A stretch of 64,000 nt of DNA. Origin: Shimia sagamensis (GTDB lineage Bacteria; Pseudomonadota; Alphaproteobacteria; Rhodobacterales; Rhodobacteraceae). Shown in pieces: positions 1 through 10,021 of this stretch. The notes under the pieces are model-generated. The model was not told the DNA's origin. It ran no database searches and saw nothing but the letters and a program-made list of their open reading frames with translations. The stretch lies in the NCBI RefSeq assembly GCF_900182745.1, contig NZ_FXTY01000003.1:434001-498000 (forward strand), given 5' to 3'. Position 1 is the stretch's first letter. Each line of letters starts with the position of its first letter. The translations under genes were made by a program, and so were the position numbers.

Positions 1-1
1 A

Positions 2-2203
2 ACGAAGCTCTATTTGAAGTTCATTCAATCTTACTCGATCCATGTGGCAAGGCTTGACCCGGATATCTTTGATGATCTGGACAGTGGCGCGCCGGACGCG
101 GTTTCCGATTTTCTTGCGGCTTATGAAGATGAGGCCGAAGAGGCCTTTCCGCAGGATTTGGATACCCAATTGGCTGGTGTGCTGCGGTCTATGGCGCGGG
201 CCTGGGAAGGCACCACCGCGAGATTGTTGCGCCAGGCCAAAGGTGCCCCGGCGGATGCTGGGTTGGGGTTGGTTATTCAAGCAATGGCGCTAGGTGTTGG
301 TCGTGGCGAAAGCGGTAGTGGTGTTTTGCAATTGGTCAATAGCGACACTGGGCTGCGGCAGTTCACCGGACGATATTTGAGCCAGTCGCAGGGGCGTGAT
401 GCCTTGCAGACAGGTGCGGCCGCTCTGTTCCTGCAGAAAGACGACCGTGGGCCTTCGTTGGAAGAAAAAGCGCCAGCGGCATTTGCGCAGCTGACCGAAC
501 ATGCAGCGTTGATGCGACGAAAGTTGCGCGAAGAAATGCAGTGCGAATTCACTTTGGAAAATGGCGAAATCTGCATTTTGGATGGCGTGCGCGTGCAACG
601 GAGCGCTCGGGCTGCGGTGCGGATTGCGGTGTCATTGGCAGAAGATAAAATAATTCCACGCGAAGAAGCGGTGATGCGGATTGAGCCCCGTGCGCTTAAT
701 GAGCTGTTGCATCGACAAGTTGACCCCGAAGCGGAGCGCGACGTGGTGGGCACAGGAATTGGCGCGAGCCCAGGGGCCGCGACAGGCAAAATTGTGTTCA
801 CGGCCGCCGAGGCGCAAGCCAGCGCGGCACGTGGCGAGGCGTGTGTGTTGGTGCGCCGGGAAACCAACCCTGAAGACATCCGCGGCATGCACGCTGCAAG
901 TGCCGCTCTGACCGAGCGTGGAGGCATGACCAGCCATGCAGCGGTGATTGGTCGAGGGCTTGGGTTGCCGTGTGTAGTTGGGGCAACATCAATGCGGTTT
1001 CAAACCCGTAAGAAGCGGATTGTGGCGGCTGACGGCCGTATCTTCAAAGAAGGCGATGTGATTACCGTGGACGGCACCAACGGGCAAATTTTGGGCGGAG
1101 AACCTCGAATGCTCGAAGCGGCGTTGGACGATTCCTTCCAAACTTTGATGGATTGGGCGGACGAAAGCCGTGACATTGGCGTGCGTGCCAATGCGGATAC
1201 GCCGGCAGATGCAAGAACAGCTCTGGCATTTCAGGCAGAAGGCATCGGACTGTGCCGCACCGAGCATATGTTCTTTGAGGCCGATCAACTGATTGCCATG
1301 CGTGAAGTCATTTTTGCCAATGGGCCAGAAGACCGTAGTGTGGCGTTACAAGCTTTGTTGCCGATGCAGCGCGATATGTTTGTTGAGCTGTTTGAACTCA
1401 TGGCAGGGCGTCCGCTGTGCATTCGTCTGTTTGACCCACCTTTGCACGAATTTCTCCCGACAGACCGGTCCGGCCTGCGTGATTTGGCTGAGGCGTTGAA
1501 TCTGCCATTGTCGGATGTAACACGGCGCGTTGAAGCCTTGGTGGAATACAACCCAATGCTTGGCATGCGCGGGGTTCGTCTTGGAATCACGGTTCCGGAA
1601 ATTCTCGACATGCAGGCGCGAGCCATATTTGAAGCCACGTTGGATTCCTGCGGCGAAAATGATCCGGTTGTTCCTGAAATCATGATCCCATTGGTGTCAG
1701 CCAAACGGGAGGTTGAATTGGTCAAGACACGCATTGATGCAATTGCGGCCGCCGTTAAGACAGAGCGGGGGCGGGAATTCGAGTATCGCCTAGGCGTTAT
1801 GGTGGAGACCCCACGGGCCGCGTTGCGGGCTGAGGACATTGCCCCGCACTGTGAGTTTTTCAGTTTTGGTACTAACGATTTGACCCAAATGACCTATGGG
1901 CTATCGCGCGATGATGCAGGGCGTTTCATGAGCCCCTATGTGCAACAGGGCGTGTTCCCAGAGGATCCTTTTCATACGCTGGATCAGGAAGGGGTTGGCG
2001 AATTGCTGCGATTGGGAGCCGAGCGAGGCCGTCGCGCGCAACCGAACTTAACCTTGTCGGTGTGCGGGGAACATGGCGGGAGCCCCGAATCGATTGCCTT
2101 CTGTCGGGAGATTGGATTGGACTATGTGTCCTGTTCGCCGTTTCGAGTTCCTGTTGCCCGCTTGGCAGCAGCACAGTTGGCAATTTCGGATAAGCTGCAA
2201 TAA
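2..2203 (+). CDS. ppdK: pyruvate phosphate dikinase, 5' end cut by window
   Basis: Interconverts pyruvate and phosphoenolpyruvate using ATP and phosphate, in the cytoplasm, at the pyruvate/PEP node. The frame is open to the window edge, so the TTG at 14 is not a real start. What is visible (about 733 residues) is the end of the ATP-grasp part, the swivelling phosphohistidine domain with GGMTSHAAV (the catalytic His, about residue 305), and the C-terminal PEP/pyruvate TIM barrel with GLCRTEHMFF, SFGTNDLTQMTYG and the late catalytic Cys in SVCGEHGG. Family members have about 850-900 residues, so roughly 130-150 N-terminal residues lie outside. The histidine and cysteine motifs fit PPDK better than PEP synthase. 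It stands alone upstream of the cell wall hydrolase gene. Confidence 0.93.
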   Translation, partial: TKLYLKFIQSYSIHVARLDPDIFDDLDSGAPDAVSDFLAAYEDEAEEAFPQDLDTQLAGVLRSMARAWEGTTARLLRQAKGAPADAGLGLVIQAMALGVGRGESGSGVLQLVNSDTGLRQFTGRYLSQSQGRDALQTGAAALFLQKDDRGPSLEEKAPAAFAQLTEHAALMRRKLREEMQCEFTLENGEICILDGVRVQRSARAAVRIAVSLAEDKIIPREEAVMRIEPRALNELLHRQVDPEAERDVVGTGIGASPGAATGKIVFTAAEAQASAARGEACVLVRRETNPEDIRGMHAASAALTERGGMTSHAAVIGRGLGLPCVVGATSMRFQTRKKRIVAADGRIFKEGDVITVDGTNGQILGGEPRMLEAALDDSFQTLMDWADESRDIGVRANADTPADARTALAFQAEGIGLCRTEHMFFEADQLIAMREVIFANGPEDRSVALQALLPMQRDMFVELFELMAGRPLCIRLFDPPLHEFLPTDRSGLRDLAEALNLPLSDVTRRVEALVEYNPMLGMRGVRLGITVPEILDMQARAIFEATLDSCGENDPVVPEIMIPLVSAKREVELVKTRIDAIAAAVKTERGREFEYRLGVMVETPRAALRAEDIAPHCEFFSFGTNDLTQMTYGLSRDDAGRFMSPYVQQGVFPEDPFHTLDQEGVGELLRLGAERGRRAQPNLTLSVCGEHGGSPESIAFCREIGLDYVSCSPFRVPVARLAAAQLAISDKLQ

Positions 2204-2350
2204 AATAAGGGAAAATTTGTGAAGTTTGGGATGGGCCTGTGCCGCGCCATTGGTGCGGCATCGTGCGTTAGTGGACCATTTATGCTTTTTCCTTTAAGAG
2301 ACGGTTCGTTGAAAGCTGCCAAGGGTATTTTGCCCCGTTACGAGGTTCAG

Positions 2351-2992
2351 ATGCGCCAACTAATTGTTAGTGTTATTGTATTTGCTTTGACGGCTGGAAT
2401 GGGTGCCGCGGAAGCGACACCATCCAACGTCAAAAACAGAGAAAAACCGCGCCAGTTGGTACTGTTTGATGGCAAGTCGTTGCGCGATATCTTTACCTCA
2501 AAGAAAACCAAGCCAACTGAGATCAGCTACAGCCGCGCGTTTATTGATAGCCTGCCGAAGGTGGGTGACGAAAACCGCAGCGCGGAATGGCAGTGCCTGT
2601 CGGAGGCGCTCTATTTTGAAGCGCGTGGCGAAAGCGTGAAAGGACAGTTCGCTGTGGCGGAAGTCATCATGAATCGCTCAACTCACACGTCTTTTCCAGA
2701 CAGTGTTTGTGGTGTGATCAACCAGGGCACTGCCAGTGGTCGCAAATATCAGTGCCAGTTTACCTACAACTGCGATGGGATCACCAACAAGGTTCGCGAG
2801 CGGGATGCGTATGAGCGTGTGGGCAAGGTTGCACATTTGCTGCTCGACGGCGCGCCAAAGCAGTTGACGGATGGGGCGACCCATTACCACACCAAAGCTG
2901 TTAATCCCCGTTGGGCACGCACCTTCCCGCGAACCACAACAATTGGTGTGCATCATTTCTACCGTATGCCCACACGTCTTTCCAAAAACTAA
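2351..2992 (+). CDS. exported cell wall hydrolase, SleB/CwlJ-type domain
   Basis: Probable periplasmic peptidoglycan hydrolase of the SleB (Hydrolase_2) family. From the ATG at 2351 the protein has 213 residues and opens with a signal peptide (MRQLIVSVIVFALTAGMG, then AEA as a likely cleavage region). The frame extends upstream to a GTG at 2219, but that extension would bury the signal peptide, so 2351 is chosen. The catalytic domain begins at about residue 80 with CLSEALYFEARGE, whose Glu is the presumed catalytic acid, followed by AVAEVIMNR and the closing ATHYHT...W segments typical of the family. In non-sporulating alphaproteobacteria such proteins are thought to act in envelope remodelling. 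Which bond it cleaves cannot be read from the sequence. Confidence 0.85.
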   Translation: MRQLIVSVIVFALTAGMGAAEATPSNVKNREKPRQLVLFDGKSLRDIFTSKKTKPTEISYSRAFIDSLPKVGDENRSAEWQCLSEALYFEARGESVKGQFAVAEVIMNRSTHTSFPDSVCGVINQGTASGRKYQCQFTYNCDGITNKVRERDAYERVGKVAHLLLDGAPKQLTDGATHYHTKAVNPRWARTFPRTTTIGVHHFYRMPTRLSKN

Positions 2993-3119
2993 CGTTTTCC
3001 GAGAGAATAGGCGTTTCAGCGGCGCATTGTGCCGCTTTCCCCTATGGTCCGAGCCGAATTGGCCTGCTACTTGCTGCGCATCCGTCGTTGAATGTAGCTA
3101 AACTGCGTGGACCAAACAC

Positions 3120-4058
3120 ATGACTAACGAAATTCGTCTGGCATTTGCCCATCCCTCGGAACGTGCGGAGGCGACATCCGGGGGGGATCCTTTAGATCGG
3201 ATCTCTCTGCGGGACCATATCGTTGAGGTCGAGATTGGCGCTTTTCAGGCGGAGCGGGGCGCAACACAACGTGTGTGTTTCAACGTTGTTGTTGAGGTAC
3301 TGCCGACAAGTGCCGCTGTTGCTGACGATGACGTGGATCGCATCCTATCTTATGACAAAGTCACAGATGCCATTGCCTTTGAACTGGCTGCGGAACGCTT
3401 GAACTTATTGGAAACACTTGCCGCCCGTGTGGCTGATCGCGTGCTTTTGGAGCCCCAAGCGCAGCGGGTTTTTGTGCGGATTGAGAAGCTGGACCGTGGT
3501 CCGGGTGCTCTTGGGGTAGAAATTGTGCGCTCCCGCAAGGCGCATTTGGCGCCGGTTGAGACATTGGTTGAGGAAGAGCCACCAACGCCTCGAGTTGTGT
3601 TTCTGACCAATGAAGCACGGAGTTCCGAAAATCTGAATGGTTGGATTGACCAATTGGAAGCCGGTGAACACCCGTTGATTTTGTGTGTGGGTGCGCCCGA
3701 AACAGAGACACTGCAGACGGGTCTGGATCCGACACAGCGGCGGATAGATCTGTTGTCCATTGAGCAAAATGCATGGATGTTGGCGACCCGCGACAATCGG
3801 TGCGTGGTTGTTGCTACACGGACAGAATTTGATTGGGCCATGAAAAATGGCCAAATATGCGTGTGGGCACCCTCAAAAATCGTGCTGGATGCGGTGGATG
3901 GGCCAAGCGCTCCGCCAAGTGATGCCTTAAGGCTTGCAGGTTGGTTCGCGGCCGAGATGCAAGCTGCTGATTTCTGGGTGATTGGTGAAACTTCTGATGA
4001 TGCGTATAAGGTTGAGACCGCGACGCGCCTAATTAGCTGTACTCAGAAAGTGCTTTGA
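3120..4058 (+). CDS. folB: dihydroneopterin aldolase with long C-terminal extension
   Basis: Folate pathway enzyme converting dihydroneopterin to 6-hydroxymethyl-dihydropterin. Residues about 20-140 form the FolB fold: DRISLRDHIVEVEIGAF at the start, the LSYDKVTDAI segment, the LLETLAARVADRVL helix and the VRIEKLDRGPGALGVEI strand. The protein has 312 residues, whereas stand-alone FolB has about 120. The last ~165 residues form an extra domain that I do not recognise; it contains a Rossmann-like start (PRVVFLTNEA). The gene is followed after 17-38 nt by folP and then glmM, so the three are probably cotranscribed. The aldolase call is firm; the role of the extension is unknown. Confidence 0.9.
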   Translation: MTNEIRLAFAHPSERAEATSGGDPLDRISLRDHIVEVEIGAFQAERGATQRVCFNVVVEVLPTSAAVADDDVDRILSYDKVTDAIAFELAAERLNLLETLAARVADRVLLEPQAQRVFVRIEKLDRGPGALGVEIVRSRKAHLAPVETLVEEEPPTPRVVFLTNEARSSENLNGWIDQLEAGEHPLILCVGAPETETLQTGLDPTQRRIDLLSIEQNAWMLATRDNRCVVVATRTEFDWAMKNGQICVWAPSKIVLDAVDGPSAPPSDALRLAGWFAAEMQAADFWVIGETSDDAYKVETATRLISCTQKVL

Positions 4059-4096
4059 CACTTGCTTTTTGACCAGTGTTTTCGCAAGCAGCGGAC

Positions 4097-5116
4097 ATGA
4101 AAATCTATTATCGCCCAATTGTTCAAACCGATGTTGCCCGCCCTGCAAATGCCAAGACACTTGCGGGCGGATGGTGTTGGTTTACCGAGGTAGAGGCGCT
4201 CATGCGTGGTCAAGGCGCTCAGGTGTTGCCGGCAGACGCGGTGCCGTCAGATGTCTTGGCACGCCTTTGTGCGCCGCGTTCCTCGATTTGTGATCTGGAC
4301 ATGTCGATGCCTCATTTCATGGGGATTTTGAATGTTACGCCTGACAGCTTCTCGGATGGTGGGCGGTTTGAAGAGGCTGAAGCGTCGCTTAAGCAGGCCC
4401 GCAGCATGGTTGAGGCGGGCGCCGGTATGATTGACGTTGGGGGGGAAAGCACCAGGCCTGGCGCGAAGTTGGTCCCAGTTAGTGATGAAATCGCGCGCAC
4501 GAATCCCGTCATTAATGCGATTGCCAACAAATTTAGCGTCCCAATCAGCATCGACACCCGAAAAGCGGAGGTAGCAAGAGCCGCTGTGGCTGCAGGGGCA
4601 TCTCTGATTAACGACGTATCCGGCTTCACCTATGATCCTGAACTGGCGCAAGTGGCGGTTGAGGTGGGCCTACCTGTATGTGTCATGCATGCACAGGGTG
4701 ATCCGGCTACGATGCAGCAAAAACCGACGTATGACGATGTGTTGCTCGACGTTTATGACTTTCTTGAAACACAAGTTGAGCGGCTTGCTAACTTGGGGAT
4801 TGCACGTGATAAAGTTGTTATTGACCCGGGTATTGGGTTTGGAAAATCGCTTGCGCATAACCTTGCTTTATTGGCGCGTTTGAGCCTGTTTCATGGTTTG
4901 GGCTGCCCAGTCCTTATCGGGGTATCACGAAAGAAATTCATCGGTACAATCGGCAAGGCTTCGCTTGCTCAAGATCGTGTGCCGGGATCTGTGGCGGTTG
5001 CGCTTGAAGCAGTTGCGCAAGGGGCGCAGATTGTCCGCGTGCATGATGTGGCAGAGACCCGTCAGGCGGTGAACGTGTGGCAGGCAATGACAACAGGAGA
5101 CTACAATGGCGCGTAA
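4097..5116 (+). CDS. folP: dihydropteroate synthase
   Basis: Condenses hydroxymethyl-dihydropterin diphosphate with p-aminobenzoate to give dihydropteroate; it is the sulfonamide target. Family blocks are all visible: [63 protein letters not shown] and the closing VRVHDV. The conserved core starts at about residue 75; the first ~70 residues are an N-terminal extension. The ATG at 4097 is preferred over the in-frame GTG at 4076, although neither has a strong ribosome site. The end of the gene overlaps the start of glmM by 11 nt, which indicates translational coupling in a folB-folP-glmM operon. Confidence 0.95.
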   Translation: MKIYYRPIVQTDVARPANAKTLAGGWCWFTEVEALMRGQGAQVLPADAVPSDVLARLCAPRSSICDLDMSMPHFMGILNVTPDSFSDGGRFEEAEASLKQARSMVEAGAGMIDVGGESTRPGAKLVPVSDEIARTNPVINAIANKFSVPISIDTRKAEVARAAVAAGASLINDVSGFTYDPELAQVAVEVGLPVCVMHAQGDPATMQQKPTYDDVLLDVYDFLETQVERLANLGIARDKVVIDPGIGFGKSLAHNLALLARLSLFHGLGCPVLIGVSRKKFIGTIGKASLAQDRVPGSVAVALEAVAQGAQIVRVHDVAETRQAVNVWQAMTTGDYNGA

Positions 5117-6452
5117 GTTTTTCGGGACCGACGGGGTTCGCGGAACCGCCAATATCTATCCGATGACAGCAGAGATGGCGCTTCGCATTGGCGCGGCGGT
5201 CGGGCGATACTTCCGCAACGACGGCACCAATCAGCACCGGGTGGTGATTGGCAAAGACACGCGGTTGTCTGGCTATATGTTTGAGAATGCGCTGACCGCG
5301 GGTTTGACCTCCACCGGGATGAACGTGTTTTTACTTGGTCCTGTTCCAACGCCGGCTGTGGGGTTGCTCACAACGTCGTTGCGGGCAGATTTGGGTGTAA
5401 TGATCTCCGCCAGTCACAATCCAGCGGATGACAATGGCATTAAGTTTTTCGGTCCCGACGGATTCAAGCTGTCGGATGAAGTTGAGCTTGAGCTTGAGAA
5501 ATTGATTGAAAGTGGCGTGGAGCCAGCTCAGGCTCCAAATATTGGACGCGCGCAGAGGATCGATGACGGGCGGTTTCGTTACATTGAGCGGGTGAAAAGC
5601 TCGCTACCACGCGACTTGCCGCTGCGTGGCGTGAAAGTAGTGATTGACTGCGCCAATGGCGCGGCTTATCGCGCCGCACCAGAAGCCCTGTGGGAACTCG
5701 GGGCAGAAGTGATCACCGTTGGTGTCACGCCAAACGGTTACAATATCAACGAAAACTGTGGATCCACCAGCCCCCGTACCGCACAGGAAACGGTAGTCGC
5801 GCATGGCGCAGACGTTGGTATCTGTCTTGATGGCGATGCAGATCGGGTGATGATCATCGACGAAAAAGGCAAGGTGGCCGATGGTGATCAGATCATGGGG
5901 CTTCTGGCCAGCCAATGGGCTGAACAAGGCCGTTTGAAGGGTGGAGCGCTTGTCGCGACGGTGATGTCTAACTTGGGCTTGGAGCGGTTTTTGGACAGCA
6001 AAGGGCTGCGCTTGGAGCGCACGGCTGTGGGGGATCGCTATGTGGTCGAGGCGATGCGCAAAGGTGGCTTCAATCTCGGCGGGGAGCAATCTGGCCACAT
6101 CGTGATGACCGACTATGCGACAACCGGCGACGGCCTAATGGCTGGCCTGCAATTCCTGGCCGCTATGGTGGAAAGCGGACATAAGGCATCCGAATTAGCG
6201 CAGGTGTTCGAAACTGTGCCGCAGATGCTAAAAAACGTACGCTACGGCAATGGTCAGACGCCGCTGGATGAAGCTTCAGTTAAATCGGCGATTGCGGACG
6301 CCGAGGCAGCTTTGGTTGGGCATGGTCGCCTTTTGATCCGCAAGTCCGGGACAGAGCCGTTGGTACGGGTTATGGCTGAATGTGAGGATGCACAGTTATT
6401 GGAACGCACCGTCGATAGCGTAGTTGATGCGGTTCAGGCAGCAGTGTCCTGA
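5106..6452 (+). CDS. glmM: phosphoglucosamine mutase
   Basis: Converts glucosamine-6-phosphate to glucosamine-1-phosphate on the way to UDP-GlcNAc, peptidoglycan and LPS. It has 448 residues, the normal length. It opens with [11 protein letters not shown]. The phosphoserine loop is ISASHNP (Ser about residue 102), the metal loop is DGDADRV, the sugar-binding loop is GGEQSGH, and the C-terminal phosphate-binding loop is [12 protein letters not shown]. These four loops define the alpha-D-phosphohexomutase superfamily, and the sugar loop fits GlmM. Its start lies inside the folP end. Last gene of the folB-folP-glmM run; it converges on the DMT transporter gene. Confidence 0.97.
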   Translation: MARKFFGTDGVRGTANIYPMTAEMALRIGAAVGRYFRNDGTNQHRVVIGKDTRLSGYMFENALTAGLTSTGMNVFLLGPVPTPAVGLLTTSLRADLGVMISASHNPADDNGIKFFGPDGFKLSDEVELELEKLIESGVEPAQAPNIGRAQRIDDGRFRYIERVKSSLPRDLPLRGVKVVIDCANGAAYRAAPEALWELGAEVITVGVTPNGYNINENCGSTSPRTAQETVVAHGADVGICLDGDADRVMIIDEKGKVADGDQIMGLLASQWAEQGRLKGGALVATVMSNLGLERFLDSKGLRLERTAVGDRYVVEAMRKGGFNLGGEQSGHIVMTDYATTGDGLMAGLQFLAAMVESGHKASELAQVFETVPQMLKNVRYGNGQTPLDEASVKSAIADAEAALVGHGRLLIRKSGTEPLVRVMAECEDAQLLERTVDSVVDAVQAAVS

Positions 6453-6468
6453 GCCATCACGTCCTTCT

Positions 6469-7377
6469 TTAGCCAAACAGACGTCGCAAGGCACCCAGCT
6501 GGCTCAAAGCGACACCAGACAAAATCAGAACCGTTGCCCAAACCATGGAACCGGGCAGCGGTTCGCCCATCAGCGTGACGCCAAACACCACCGACCACAG
6601 CGGCACCTGATAGTTGGTGAGGCTCATGAACACGGGGCCAGCTGTGCGGATCACCACGATGCGCAGCAACGTGGCGCTAGCCGTGGGCACGAGGCCAAGC
6701 AAGGCAACCAATGCGAGGCCCTCAAGCGGGGGCATCGGGGGAGGGCCATGCTGAATGAACGCCAACGGGATGACCATACAGCTGCCAAAAATCAGGGTTG
6801 CCGCAGCCAGGCCAACGGGATCGAGCGGTGGAAGTCTACGCAGCACAATTGAGGAAACGCCGTAACAACTCGCGGCCGCGAGGCAGGCAATCTGCCCTGC
6901 GGTTTCCAATGGGCTGCCGCTGGAAGCAAAGGCTGCAGGTCCAATCAAAACAAGCACACCCGCAAAGCCGATGAGAAAGCCGAAGGTGCGGCGCAGGGTC
7001 ATGCGTTCGCCAGGAACAAAGAAATGCGCAAGCGGCAGGACAATCAAGGCGACAGCGGCCATAGACACGCCGGTGAAGGCAGAAGTGACGTATTGTTGCG
7101 CCCAGGCGAGCAGCATGAACGGCACGGCTGCGCTAAAGACCGAGACAAAACCTAATCTTGTCCAATCTGTTTCCTGGGTGGTGAACATACGCCCCCCGCG
7201 CACTTGCCAAATGGCGATGGTGATCACTGCTGCAAAACTGATTCGGCCAGCGGCAACCCAAAAAGGCGGTATGTGGCCAAGCGCGAGTTTCTGCACCATG
7301 AAGGTGCCTCCCCAGATCAGCCCAAGCAGGGCAACCATTATCCAACTTTTGAGCGAAATCTCGGGGGAGGAGGTCAT
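6469..7377 (-). CDS. DMT superfamily (EamA) transporter
   Basis: Inner-membrane drug/metabolite-type exporter of 302 residues with ten predicted hydrophobic helices arranged as two EamA halves. The first half starts at about residue 12 (MVALLGLIWGGTF, the usual first-helix pattern) and the second at about residue 155. The open frame runs further upstream to 7635, but the ATG at 7377 gives the standard EamA N-terminus and overlaps the stop of the upstream gene as ATGA, so it is chosen. The substrate is not predictable from sequence; amino acids or small metabolites are common for this family. It is the second gene of a two-gene unit with the small membrane protein. Confidence 0.85.
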   Translation of the reverse strand: MTSSPEISLKSWIMVALLGLIWGGTFMVQKLALGHIPPFWVAAGRISFAAVITIAIWQVRGGRMFTTQETDWTRLGFVSVFSAAVPFMLLAWAQQYVTSAFTGVSMAAVALIVLPLAHFFVPGERMTLRRTFGFLIGFAGVLVLIGPAAFASSGSPLETAGQIACLAAASCYGVSSIVLRRLPPLDPVGLAAATLIFGSCMVIPLAFIQHGPPPMPPLEGLALVALLGLVPTASATLLRIVVIRTAGPVFMSLTNYQVPLWSVVFGVTLMGEPLPGSMVWATVLILSGVALSQLGALRRLFG

Positions 7378-7727
7378 GTGATGCCTGCAAAAAGCGACAG
7401 TGCGAGAAATGTAAAAAGTGCGGCATGTCCTAAGGTGATGAGGATGCCCGCGATTTTCCAGCCCAAGGGCGTGGGGACGCCGGGACGAGACCGGGTGACG
7501 GCAACTGTCAGGGCAATCTGATACAGTGCTAATAATGCTGCCAATATGCCTGGAATGGCTTCGTTGATTGGCAGCACCAGTAAGAGCGCCATGAGAGGTT
7601 GATGGAACAGAGCGGTCCCGTAGTTGCCGACCCAAAAAGTTTCACCAGAGGGGCGCTCTCCGCGTAGAACGGCGCCCAGCCATTTAGGAGTAAACAGCGT
7701 AAGTTTTTCGTCAATTTCCTCGGCCAT
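7374..7727 (-). CDS. small membrane protein of unknown function
   Basis: Protein of 117 residues from the ATG at 7727. Residues 1-45 are polar (MAEEIDEKL...), followed by three hydrophobic segments at about 45-63, 65-80 and 93-115 that should span the membrane. I do not recognise a named family. It starts downstream of the ilvC terminator and its stop overlaps the DMT transporter start by 4 nt (ATGA), so the two are probably made together and may work together. A longer frame upstream to 7817 would run into the terminator stem and is rejected. Confidence 0.7.
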   Translation of the reverse strand: MAEEIDEKLTLFTPKWLGAVLRGERPSGETFWVGNYGTALFHQPLMALLLVLPINEAIPGILAALLALYQIALTVAVTRSRPGVPTPLGWKIAGILITLGHAALFTFLALSLFAGIT

Positions 7728-7817
7728 ATCCAAGTTCCCTAAAACGTTGGCCGGACCATGCCTTTGGTAGCATGAAAGGTCAAACCAGTGGTCCGCAATT
7801 GGCCTGACTTGACACAA

Positions 7818-7843
7818 AAAAGGGGAGCCGAAGCTCCCCTTTT
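7818..7843 (-). terminator. rho-independent terminator of ilvC
   Basis: Perfect 11-bp stem, AAAAGGGGAGC / GCTCCCCTTTT, with the tetraloop CGAA. On the minus strand it is followed by a run of six T, which makes it a textbook terminator 18 nt past the ilvC stop. The A run on the other side could let it work in both directions. Confidence 0.93.
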
Positions 7844-7860
7844 CCGAAGCGGTGCCTCGC

Positions 7861-9012
<1,152 letters not shown>

Positions 9013-9014
9013 TC

Positions 9015-9470
9015 ATGCTTGATGATCTTGATCGCCGCATACTCCGCTACATGCAGGGGGATCCGACTCAGTCTGTGCCGGAGTTGGCGGATCGCCTGTC
9101 TATGACGACACCCCGCCTCACACGGCGTATTGAGAAGCTTAAAGAGGCGGATGTCTTACGTGGGCAACGGGCGGTAATAGATTGGCAGGCTTTGGGCTAT
9201 GCGGTCGAAGTTTCGCTACGAGTGACGCTAGATAAGACACAATCGCGGGCGTTTGATGAGTTTATAGAAGCGGCGCGAGACATTCCGGAAGTCACGGAAA
9301 TTCAAACGTTTCTGGGGCGTGTGGATGTGCGTTTATCGGTGATTGCAAAAGATATGGGCCACTATCAGGAGGTGTACCGCAGTCGTATTCTGACCTTGCC
9401 GCATATCGCAGATATTGAATCGTTGATGCATGTGGCGCGGATCAAGTCGGATGAAAGCCTGCCGATATGA
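9015..9470 (+). CDS. Lrp/AsnC family regulator, first of a pair
   Basis: Protein of 151 residues with an N-terminal helix-turn-helix (LDDLDRRILRYMQ, then SVPELADRLSMTTPRLTRRI, about residues 2-40) and a C-terminal RAM/ligand-binding domain (about 65-140). The ATG at 9015 is chosen because AGGGGAA lies 6-10 nt upstream; the upstream codons in the same frame encode an unlikely Trp/Cys-rich leader. Its stop overlaps the next start as ATGA. It is divergent from ilvC. Lrp-like proteins work as dimers or octamers and respond to amino acids; a control role at ilvC or at the downstream aminotransferase gene is inference. Confidence 0.88.
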   Translation: MLDDLDRRILRYMQGDPTQSVPELADRLSMTTPRLTRRIEKLKEADVLRGQRAVIDWQALGYAVEVSLRVTLDKTQSRAFDEFIEAARDIPEVTEIQTFLGRVDVRLSVIAKDMGHYQEVYRSRILTLPHIADIESLMHVARIKSDESLPI

Positions 9471-9922
9471 TTGAGTTGGATGAGATAGATCGCTGCCTTC
9501 TCAAGGCGTTAGCGGAAGATGCGACACAGAACGCAGGCTCGTTGGGGCGGCGGTTTGGGCTGTCGCAACCGGCGACGTGGCGGCGGATCAAGCGATTGCA
9601 GGACAGTGGGGCGATTGCCGGACGTAAGCTGGATCTAGATTATGAGAAGCTGGGTTTTGGCGTGACGGTGTTTCTTGGGGTGAAGTTGGCCACCAAAGGT
9701 CGGGTGAGTTTGGACGACTTTGAGCGGGCTGTGTCGGCCATTCCGGAAGTCCAGACGGTGGAGCACGTGCTTGGGCTTTATGACTACCGGCTGCGGGTCA
9801 CAGCGCGCGATATATCTGATTTTGAACGGGTTTTGCGGCGTCGGGTGATGACATTGCCGGGCGTTGGCAATGTGGAAGCCAATGTTTTGTTGAGCGAGGA
9901 ACGACGGCCGGGACCGTTGTAA
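9467..9922 (+). CDS. Lrp/AsnC family regulator, second of a pair
   Basis: Also 151 residues and of the same architecture as its upstream neighbour: helix-turn-helix at about residues 2-42 (LDEIDRCLLKAL, then SQPATWRRIKRL) and a RAM-type domain at about 65-140. It overlaps the upstream regulator by 4 nt, so the two should be made in equal amounts and could form mixed oligomers. Sequence identity between the pair is low apart from the fold, which argues for old duplication and different ligands or sites. The class V aminotransferase gene starts about 100 nt downstream and is the nearest likely target. Confidence 0.87.
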   Translation: MIELDEIDRCLLKALAEDATQNAGSLGRRFGLSQPATWRRIKRLQDSGAIAGRKLDLDYEKLGFGVTVFLGVKLATKGRVSLDDFERAVSAIPEVQTVEHVLGLYDYRLRVTARDISDFERVLRRRVMTLPGVGNVEANVLLSEERRPGPL

Positions 9923-10021
9923 GCGCTTGATGGAAATGACGAAGGGTCTTGAAGGCTTTGGGTGATTGGTTGGCGGGCCACTTTGGGCTACACCGTAGGT
10001 AACATGATAAGGAGTTTCCCG

